From assembly GCF_023502205.1 (NCBI RefSeq), contig NZ_JAMFLG010000044.1, forward strand, positions 1 to 35,837: a stretch of DNA of 35,837 nt, read 5' to 3'. The position numbers were made by a program, and so were the translations under genes. The notes under the pieces are model-generated. The model saw only the letters and a list, made by a program, of their open reading frames with translations. It did no database searches and was not told the DNA's origin. This DNA comes from Aquiflexum sp. TKW24L (GTDB lineage Bacteria; Bacteroidota; Bacteroidia; Cytophagales; Cyclobacteriaceae). Shown piece after piece: positions 18,389-26,887 of the stretch; position 1 is the first letter of the stretch, and the number at the start of each line of letters is the position of its first letter.

Positions 18389-19222
18389 TTATAACCAATG
18401 TTTCAATAACGCTTCACTTTCTAGCCAAAGCCTGTCTCTCATTTTTTCGGAATTTGCTTCAGTTGAGGGTTTGACAGGTTTACTTTTCTTGAAGTAATAT
18501 CCATTTTTTAGAGAATCGATTTTGGTTTTGGCCAGATAGATAGTCGTTTTGGCTCCATCTGCTGCAGTGATCATAAATGGCGCTGCAAGCTTCCAAAAAA
18601 AACCAAAAATCCCTGCGGTCTCTTTCCCGAAATTGGTTTTGACTACTCCGGGATGAAGTGAAAATGCATTCAGGCCTTTCTCTCCAAATTTTTCAGCAAG
18701 GGATTTTATAAACAATATATTGAAAAGTTTCACGTTGGCGTACGATGTAAACGAGCTGAATTTTTTCTGCTTATAGTTCAAATCATTAAAATCCACTTTT
18801 GCGGCACGATGAGCTTCCGAACTTACATTGATTACTTTTGGACTTCCTGAAGTCAATAGCAGTGGCATAAGGTGGTGTGTCAACAGAAAATGACCCAAAT
18901 GATTGGCAGCGAGACTCATTTCAAAACCATCTTTGGTGATCTCCTTATTTTGAAAAATCCCGCCGGCATTGTTGATCAATACATCCAAATTAGAAGTTTT
19001 CTCTTTTATGATTTTAGCCGCTGCGACTACTGATTCCATGTCAGTCAAATCGCAATATATAAATTTGACTTTTTTTTGATCTTGAATGGTGAGGGTCTCG
19101 ATAAGCTTCTTTGCTTTAGCCTCATTCCTCGCGATCATAAAGACTTCTTTGAAATGTGGTGTGAGTTTGGAGAAAGCAACGGCTCCGATTCCGGAGGTAG
19201 GCCCTGTGATGGCGAGTTTCAT
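18389..19222 (-). CDS. Short-chain dehydrogenase/reductase (retinol dehydrogenase-like subgroup)
   Basis: This 277-residue classical SDR has the NAD(P)-binding TGPTSGIG (residues 6-13), NNAG (84-87), the catalytic Ser in VSS (134-135), Tyr161 and Lys165 (YANVK), and the HPGVVKT segment after the active site. The pattern with ANHLGHFLLTHHLMPLL resembles the WWOX/RDH11-14-like group of oxidoreductases, whose bacterial members mostly have unknown substrates. I start it at the ATG 19222, where the Rossmann fold begins at once. A TTG further upstream would only add 12 unneeded residues. It converges on surE and diverges from the acyltransferase operon. A link to the retinal genes 2.4 kb away is not supported by more than family resemblance. 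Confidence 0.9.
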   Translation of the reverse strand: MKLAITGPTSGIGAVAFSKLTPHFKEVFMIARNEAKAKKLIETLTIQDQKKVKFIYCDLTDMESVVAAAKIIKEKTSNLDVLINNAGGIFQNKEITKDGFEMSLAANHLGHFLLTHHLMPLLLTSGSPKVINVSSEAHRAAKVDFNDLNYKQKKFSSFTSYANVKLFNILFIKSLAEKFGEKGLNAFSLHPGVVKTNFGKETAGIFGFFWKLAAPFMITAADGAKTTIYLAKTKIDSLKNGYYFKKSKPVKPSTEANSEKMRDRLWLESEALLKHWL

Positions 19223-19452
19223 AAGAGTTAGGTTTGTTTTAAAACATAAAACTCCCAATATGGTTCAAGAAACTAATTTTCACCACCCATGATTTTTACG
19301 TGTCCCAAGTAAAAAATTTGTATTTTTAGCCGCGTGATTTTTGTTAAATCACTTTAACAGAAACTTGAAACCTTCCTAATTCCTGATAAGTGTTGGGGAC
19401 AAGGAAGTTACAAGAAACCTGCTTAATCATCGATCGGAATCGCCTTTACAAA

Positions 19453-20268
19453 GTGGAAGAGAAAAAGCCATTTATTGACATTGATCAAGTATTCAAATCC
19501 AAGAATGCGAGCTTACACCGTTGGCTGCCAAGCTTTGTGATCAATTATGTCAAAAGAGTTGTACATGAGAATGAGATCAATAAAGTCATGGCCAATATCG
19601 GACACCTTCATGGGCTTGAGTTTGTCAATGCTTTGATCGGTGAATTTGGGGTAGAGGTGACACTGACAGGTGCAGAAAATATACCTTTGGACCGACCAGT
19701 CATCTTTGCCTCTAACCATCCCCTGGGTGGTATGGACGGTATAGCTTTTATGTTTGCTTTGGGTAAATACAGGAGCGACTTGAGGTTTTTGGTCAATGAC
19801 ATTTTGACCAATATCATAAACTTTGAGCCGCTATTTGTTCCTGTTAATAAACTTGGATCCAATAGCAGGGATGTTTCCAAATTGATCGAGGAAACCTATG
19901 CCGGTGATTATGCGGTTTTGGTTTTTCCTGCAGGATTGGTTTCCAGAAAGCAGGAAATCGGTATCAAGGACCTAGAGTGGAAAAAAAGTTTCATCAGCAA
20001 ATCAAAGAAATATAAAAAGGACATTGTTCCGGTATATATAGAAGGTAGAAATTCAAATTTCTTCTATAACTTCGCCAATCTCCGAAAGCGGATCGGCATC
20101 AAGACCAATATTGAAATGTTATATCTGCCTGACGAAATGTTTTCTCAAAGAGGTAAAAAAGTGATTATCCATGTAGGAAAACCGATTCCTTACAGTTATT
20201 TTGATAAGTCAAAAAGTGAAAACGAATGGGCCGAGGAAGTAAAGCAGATTGTTTATAGAATGGCCTAA
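19453..20268 (+). CDS. PlsC-like lysophospholipid O-acyltransferase, GlsA/OlsA type
   Basis: This protein of about 271 residues belongs to the PlsC/hemolysin-related acyltransferases. SNHPLGGMDG carries the catalytic His89 and Asp95 (H-x5-D rather than the common H-x4-D), and FPAGLVSRK is the conserved substrate motif. In Bacteroides, a similar O-acyltransferase (GlsA) next to an OlsB-like N-acyltransferase (GlsB) makes glycine lipids. Here the next gene, 11 bp away, is such an N-acyltransferase. The frame is open to GTG/TTG codons at 19390/19393. I prefer GTG at 19453 because the conserved FIDIDxVxKSKN start follows directly. That start is uncertain. The product is probably at the inner face of the membrane. 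Confidence 0.82.
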   Translation: MEEKKPFIDIDQVFKSKNASLHRWLPSFVINYVKRVVHENEINKVMANIGHLHGLEFVNALIGEFGVEVTLTGAENIPLDRPVIFASNHPLGGMDGIAFMFALGKYRSDLRFLVNDILTNIINFEPLFVPVNKLGSNSRDVSKLIEETYAGDYAVLVFPAGLVSRKQEIGIKDLEWKKSFISKSKKYKKDIVPVYIEGRNSNFFYNFANLRKRIGIKTNIEMLYLPDEMFSQRGKKVIIHVGKPIPYSYFDKSKSENEWAEEVKQIVYRMA

Positions 20269-20279
20269 ATGATAGAGTT

Positions 20280-21236
20280 ATGCAAGCGGTAATCCCGGCA
20301 ATTAGTAGAGAATTGATTAAAAAGGAACTTACTTCCGATCGGTTTTTGCGTTATTCCAATAACGGTAACAACTTGATTTATTTGATCAACCACCACAATT
20401 CACCCAATATTATGCGGGAAATTGGAAGGTTGAGGGAATTGACTTTTAGGGCGGCCGGAGGAGGGACAGGACTTTCACTTGACATTGATGACAATGACAT
20501 TATTCCCAACTGTTACCAGCAACTCATTACCTGGAATCCGGAAGATGAAGAGATTGTAGCAGGATATAGGTTAATTAAATGCAAAGAAGCAGGAAAAGAC
20601 GACAAGGGGAATATCAACCTGTCGACTGCACATTTATTTTCTTTTTCTGATAAATTTCTGACAGAATACATACCCTACACTATTGAGTTGGGGAGGTCTT
20701 TTGTTCAGCCCCAATACCAACCAAGCCTGGATAATAGAAAGGGAATTTTTTCTTTAGACAATCTTTGGGACGGTCTTGGCGCTGTAGTGAAACTCAACCC
20801 CGAAATCAAATATCTCTTTGGGAAAGTGACGATGTACCCACATTACAACAGAGAGGCGAGGGATTTTTTATTGTTTTTTCTCCAATATTACTTTCCTGAT
20901 CGTGAAATTCTGGTAAGGCCATATGAAGAATTGCGCCTCACTTTTGAGACAGATATTTCGGGATTCTCAGGCATGCTGGAAGGCTTGGATTATAAGGAAG
21001 GATATAAAGTGCTCAACAGCAGGGTAAGAGCCCTAGGGGAAAATATCCCTCCTTTGATCAATACCTACATGAACCTGTCCCCGACGATGAAATCATTTGG
21101 CACGGCAATGAACGATGAGTTTGGTGCTGTGGAAGAAACAGGGATTCTGATCACTTTAGAAGACATATACGAAAGTAAAAAACAAAGACATATCGAGACT
21201 TTTGAAAGAGATAAGGTTTTGGGAAGTAGAGATTAA
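20280..21236 (+). CDS. GNAT-family N-acyltransferase, GlsB/OlsB type (glycine or ornithine lipid synthesis)
   Basis: This 318-residue protein matches the OlsB-like GNAT acyltransferase family. It has an N-terminal segment with IGRLRELTFRAAGGGTG, then EEIVAGYRLI (about 95-105), ELGRSFVQPQYQ (about 138-149), the DNLWDGLGAVV segment, and YLFGKVTMYPHY (about 181-192). The family transfers a 3-hydroxyacyl chain from ACP to the amine of an amino acid (ornithine, glycine and others). With the PlsC-like enzyme upstream (11-bp gap) it could make a complete two-step aminoacyl lipid. Glycine is the likely amino acid by analogy with glsB-glsA of Bacteroides, but the substrate cannot be read from sequence. 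The ATG start is well placed, and the CoA-binding gene follows after 4 bp. Confidence 0.85.
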   Translation: MQAVIPAISRELIKKELTSDRFLRYSNNGNNLIYLINHHNSPNIMREIGRLRELTFRAAGGGTGLSLDIDDNDIIPNCYQQLITWNPEDEEIVAGYRLIKCKEAGKDDKGNINLSTAHLFSFSDKFLTEYIPYTIELGRSFVQPQYQPSLDNRKGIFSLDNLWDGLGAVVKLNPEIKYLFGKVTMYPHYNREARDFLLFFLQYYFPDREILVRPYEELRLTFETDISGFSGMLEGLDYKEGYKVLNSRVRALGENIPPLINTYMNLSPTMKSFGTAMNDEFGAVEETGILITLEDIYESKKQRHIETFERDKVLGSRD

Positions 21237-21240
21237 CAAT

Positions 21241-21606
21241 ATGAAAAAGACCGTTATAATTGGAGCGTCAACAAACTCTTCCCGATACGCTTATTTAGCA
21301 GCTGGCATGTTTGCCGAGAGGGATTTATCCTTCGTGCCTGTAGGAATCAAAACCGGCGTTTTGTTCGGAAATGATATTTTGAATATCAAACAAAAGCCCG
21401 AGATCAAGGATGTTGATACAGTTACGCTTTACCTTGGTCCCCAAAATCAAACGGAATGGTATGATTACATTATTTCCCTGAAGCCAAAAAGAATCATTTT
21501 TAACCCTGGGACGGAGAATCGTGTCTTTGAAAAACTTGCCAATGATAACGGTATTGAAACACTAGAGGCTTGTACTTTGGTTTTATTGAGTACCGGTCAA
21601 TATTGA
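21241..21606 (+). CDS. CoA-binding (Rossmann-fold) protein, YccU-like
   Basis: This 121-residue protein has the CoA-binding domain fold: KKTVIIGASTNSSRYAYLAA at the start, VDTVTLYLGPQNQTEWYDYI in the middle, and KRIIFNPGTEN then ETLEACTLVLLSTGQY at the end. The ACTLVLL motif is typical of YccU-like proteins, which bind CoA but have no established reaction. I start it at ATG 21241, right at the Rossmann strand. A TTG at 21202 lies inside the preceding gene. It is the third gene of the acyltransferase operon (4-bp gap) and overlaps the convergent blh gene by 10 bp at the 3' ends, so no terminator separates the two strands. Confidence 0.88.
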   Translation: MKKTVIIGASTNSSRYAYLAAGMFAERDLSFVPVGIKTGVLFGNDILNIKQKPEIKDVDTVTLYLGPQNQTEWYDYIISLKPKRIIFNPGTENRVFEKLANDNGIETLEACTLVLLSTGQY

Positions 21607-22475
21607 TTTTTTCTTTTATCCAAAAATAAATTCATGTACCAAATATGTGGGGCTGAAATCAATGAAACCATGATAAAGAAAAGCAGGGTCAATTGATCAA
21701 CCGCCATAACAGTATAAAAAAATAATAAGACCAAGCCTATTCCAGCCAAACTCATCAAGGTAAAAGGCAATAGTTTTTGAATGAAATTTTTGATTTTTTG
21801 ATCTTCAAGGTAATCTTTAAGCGCCTCAAATTCCTCAGCCATACTTGGCAAGGAATGCCAAAATCCAAAGTAAATGATAAATCCCAAAAGAAGTGGTAAA
21901 TAAAATAAAAATAGACCCAGGAGGCTGATTTCTAATAAGAGCCATAAAGCTTTGGTATGGAAATTAGCCAAAATAAGGACAGCGGAAAGGGTAAATGTTC
22001 CAAGGATCACAAATATTCCATATGAGTTTAAATAGCTTACATCCGTGATATTGGACAATATAGAAGTGGTATAGCCAAAGTCTCCCCAAAGAATTGCACT
22101 AAGAAAAAATGAACCTAATGAAAGGTAGGTCAAGCGATCATATTTTTCCAACCTCAGTTTGATAAAATGACTTTGGCCAAAGTGATAAGCTGACATCAAT
22201 AAAAAGGCAATCAAAGCCAAGATTGGGAAAATAAGCCAAATAGCCAGGTATGCGAGGATGATTGCAAGGTATTTGAGTATGAATCTGATCAGGTTTTTTC
22301 TATCTGTGATCGGATTGAGCAGGAGGTGGTCAATTGCTCCATGTGGGATTCCGATGGTGATCAAGATGATTGCAAAACAAAGCCATTGATAGACCTCATT
22401 TCCTTCGAAAAACAGGAGGTAAGTCAATCCTATAGCTGTCCCCAACAATTTGCCTGCCGTCTCAATGTTTTTCAT
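21597..22475 (-). CDS. blh: Beta-carotene 15,15'-dioxygenase, Brp/Blh family
   Basis: This 292-residue polytopic membrane enzyme cleaves beta-carotene into two retinals, the chromophore of the rhodopsin nearby. The family's conserved histidines are all visible: H45 and H50 (GIPHGAIDH), H98 and H103 (SAYHFGQSH), H207 (GFWHS) and H277 (APHIWYM). They form the iron site. About seven to eight hydrophobic segments are present. Its ATG lies inside the end of crtY (14-bp overlap), which suggests translational coupling. Its stop overlaps the convergent CoA-binding gene. The neighbours crtY and rhodopsin make the assignment to retinal supply very strong. Confidence 0.95.
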   Translation of the reverse strand: MKNIETAGKLLGTAIGLTYLLFFEGNEVYQWLCFAIILITIGIPHGAIDHLLLNPITDRKNLIRFILKYLAIILAYLAIWLIFPILALIAFLLMSAYHFGQSHFIKLRLEKYDRLTYLSLGSFFLSAILWGDFGYTTSILSNITDVSYLNSYGIFVILGTFTLSAVLILANFHTKALWLLLEISLLGLFLFYLPLLLGFIIYFGFWHSLPSMAEEFEALKDYLEDQKIKNFIQKLLPFTLMSLAGIGLVLLFFYTVMAVDQLTLLFFIMVSLISAPHIWYMNLFLDKRKNQY

Positions 22476-23613
22476 AATTCAACAGGGATTTTATGAAAAC
22501 GGAATAATTCATCCGTGACAGCAACTTAATTTCTTCCCAAAGACTTGTTTCCTCATGAAGAAATTTTAACACCAGCTTGGCTTGGTTTTTAGCAAACATC
22601 TTCCGGAATATGTCGGGCAATGAAGCAGGCCATTTCACAGCAATGTTTAAAATAATATTGTCATAAAAGCCAAACCTTTTTTTTCTGTCCCATATTCTGG
22701 AACTCACTTTGCCGGTAAAACTTAACTCACTGACAATTGATCTACAATGTTTTTGGATATCATAAAAAGTATAACCTGTGGATGGTTTGGAGCAACCAGC
22801 CAAAGTTCCAAGATGGATGATATTTGGGTCAGTGGGTGGAGGAAATCCTAACGTTGACATTGGAATACTGCCCGATTCTTTGAAATGGATTTGATAATCA
22901 GTCAGGCCAAGTTCATTTTCCAAATATTCTGAAAGCTTTGACTCCATCACCTTCATGTCAATCTCATTTTTGGTGTAGAGGGTGTATTCTATTAAAGCGT
23001 GTTTCGCAGTGTAAGGTAGGATGTAAAAGAAATCCGTTTTGCGTTTTTGATCCGAAACAAAGTGCATCAAGGAGACAGCACTTGGATCAAAACTTTCTTG
23101 ATTGCTAGAAACATTCCATCCCACAAATACTTGCTTTAAAATCGGAGATTCATTTAGATAGGAAGACATCGGTATACTGTTAAACAGCAATTCAGACCTG
23201 AATATCCCTGAATTGGAAGTCTTCACTTGCACAATACTTTTTCCTGAACTTTGGATTTGTTCTACACTGTCTTTCAGAAATGAGACATTTGGATGCTTTT
23301 TAATTTTGTCAATCACTTCCTTATAAAAATCTGAGGATTTAATATGGAAGTATTTGAGATCCTCGAGATAAGCGGAAACTGATTCTTTTGATTCAGCAAT
23401 TTTGATAGTATCCCAAAAAATTAAAGGGCTGTTTTTTGGATGGATTTCAAAAGGTTTTTCTGCCCAGTAGCACCATGTACGATCATTTTCAGTTTTGGAT
23501 GAATTGTCAATAAGTAAGATCTTTTTGTCCTTGAGAGGACTATCAAGCAAATAATAAATCAAACTTAAACCTGCGCATCCAAGTCCTGTAATGATATAAT
23601 CGTAGGTTACCAT
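22462..23613 (-). CDS. crtY: Lycopene beta-cyclase CrtY
   Basis: This 383-residue FAD-type cyclase makes beta-carotene from lycopene, the substrate of Blh. It has the N-terminal dinucleotide-binding region DYIITGLGCAGLSL (5-18), DRTWCYW (about 45-51), the family segment EYTLYT, and the hallmark IHLGTLAGCSKPSTGYTF. Length is typical. The frame is open 12 codons further, to 23649, but those codons run through a strong terminator hairpin and add nothing conserved. The ATG at 23613, followed by MVTYDYIITG, is therefore the likely start. It overlaps blh by 14 bp and sits 60 bp after the rhodopsin stop, with the hairpin between them. Confidence 0.95.
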   Translation of the reverse strand: MVTYDYIITGLGCAGLSLIYYLLDSPLKDKKILLIDNSSKTENDRTWCYWAEKPFEIHPKNSPLIFWDTIKIAESKESVSAYLEDLKYFHIKSSDFYKEVIDKIKKHPNVSFLKDSVEQIQSSGKSIVQVKTSNSGIFRSELLFNSIPMSSYLNESPILKQVFVGWNVSSNQESFDPSAVSLMHFVSDQKRKTDFFYILPYTAKHALIEYTLYTKNEIDMKVMESKLSEYLENELGLTDYQIHFKESGSIPMSTLGFPPPTDPNIIHLGTLAGCSKPSTGYTFYDIQKHCRSIVSELSFTGKVSSRIWDRKKRFGFYDNIILNIAVKWPASLPDIFRKMFAKNQAKLVLKFLHEETSLWEEIKLLSRMNYSVFIKSLLNYEKH

Positions 23614-23633
23614 AGGTCTTTTTGGGTTGGAAA

Positions 23634-23667
23634 AAAAAGACCTCTCCAATTTGGGAGAGGTCTTTTT
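23634..23667 (-). terminator. Terminator between rhodopsin and crtY
   Basis: A stem of 9 GC-rich base pairs (GACCTCTCC at 23639-23647 with GGAGAGGTC at 23654-23662) is extended by five A-T pairs. In the minus-strand transcript it ends in eight U's. It starts 7 bp after the rhodopsin stop and ends about 20 bp before the crtY ATG. It should end most rhodopsin transcripts. Read-through, or a promoter very close to crtY, would be needed for crtY-blh. Confidence 0.9.
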
Positions 23668-23673
23668 CAGAAT

Positions 23674-24426
23674 TTATGCGTGTTGTACTTTTTTATTTTT
23701 GTTTGTCTCAGAAATGGCTACTGAATAGATCACCAAACCGAAACCGATTTTGTTGACAGCATCAGCCACATTGTAAAACAAATCAATGCTACTAACTTCA
23801 AATGCACCCGACAATAGATTTCCCGGCAATACCATGTAACCCAAAGGATAGATTGACCAGCCTAGAGTGATGAATATTTTCAAAAGGAACATTGCTCTTC
23901 CTAAAGCAGGGCTGTCGGAACTTTTCGCCAATTTAGCAACGTCACCTGCAAACACTTCATATACAATGTATAAGTAACCGATCGTTGAAATAATTCCCCA
24001 CATCACATTACTCTCAATACCTGAAGTCTCTCCGATATACCCTGCTATCAGCATCAATAAAGACGCAAGAATCAGTTTGGTAAGGGTACTGGTCTTTGCA
24101 CCAAAAGGTTTGGTGAGTAAATAAAATTCAACACACATCAATGGAACTGTCAAGGTCCAATCGACATATCTGAATGCTGTTGGGCTTTGCCCAGTCTGTA
24201 AATAAAAATCTCTCATGTAATAGTAATGTACTGCTGCAATCCCGGTGATTAGACCAGAAACTAATAAAGATGTTTTCCACTTGTCGCTCACAGAATTTCT
24301 TTCTACGAAAAAGAAAACTGCTGATGCAAACATAGCCATATACCCCATGAAAAAGGTTATGGCTACGGGGTCACTGTTGATGATCTTATCGAGACCAATC
24401 AATTCTGCTGCTAATAGGGTGTTCAT
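23674..24426 (-). CDS. Proteorhodopsin-type light-driven proton pump
   Basis: This 250-residue protein has seven membrane helices. Helix C reads RYVDWTLTVPLMCVEFY, with R86, D89, T93 and E100: the DTE triad (counter-ion/acceptor, Thr, donor) of an outward proton pump, not the NDQ of sodium pumps or NTQ of chloride pumps. M97 is at the spectral-tuning site (Leu105 of green proteorhodopsin), predicting green absorption. H67 matches the counter-ion-partner His. D222 and the retinal Schiff-base lysine K226 lie in NVADAVNKIGFG. G144 in MWGIISTIG aligns with Gly156 of xanthorhodopsin, the opening used by a carotenoid antenna. The gene diverges from gyrB, is followed by a terminator and then by crtY and blh. 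Two palindromes lie upstream. Confidence 0.97.
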   Translation of the reverse strand: MNTLLAAELIGLDKIINSDPVAITFFMGYMAMFASAVFFFVERNSVSDKWKTSLLVSGLITGIAAVHYYYMRDFYLQTGQSPTAFRYVDWTLTVPLMCVEFYLLTKPFGAKTSTLTKLILASLLMLIAGYIGETSGIESNVMWGIISTIGYLYIVYEVFAGDVAKLAKSSDSPALGRAMFLLKIFITLGWSIYPLGYMVLPGNLLSGAFEVSSIDLFYNVADAVNKIGFGLVIYSVAISETNKNKKVQHA

Positions 24427-26763
<2,337 letters not shown>

Positions 26764-26781
26764 TTTTCAAGAATTCGATTG

Positions 26782-26808
26782 AAAAAGGGCCTTAAGCCCT
26801 TTTTTTTT
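26782..26808 (+). terminator. Rho-independent terminator of gyrB
   Basis: The stem AAAAAGGGC (26782-26790) pairs with GCCCTTTTT (26796-26804) across a 5-base loop. It is followed by more T's, nine in a row on the plus strand. It lies about 20 bp after the gyrB stop. Confidence 0.9.
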
Positions 26809-26831
26809 GTTTATTAAAGATTAATTAACCC

Positions 26832-26868
26832 TTTGGGGAAAAATGAATTCCATAGATTATTAGATTTG
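26832..26868 (+). promoter_or_regulatory. Candidate promoter for ppk1
   Basis: TAGATTTG (26861-26868) matches the TAnnTTTG -7 consensus and would start transcription about 15 bases before the ATG. A TTTG at 26832-26835 lies 25 bp upstream, longer than the usual spacing. Position directly after the gyrB terminator supports it. Confidence 0.4.
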
Positions 26869-26887
26869 TATCATACAGCATATTATC

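Noticed and set aside
18389-19222. SDR as a retinal/retinol reductase serving the rhodopsin module
   Set aside because: The RDH-like resemblance is weak evidence because such SDRs have many substrates, and it is 2.4 kb away in a separate transcription unit.
23674-24426. Sodium or chloride pump rhodopsin
   Set aside because: Helix C has D89-T93-E100 (DTE), not the NDQ or NTQ residues of those pumps.
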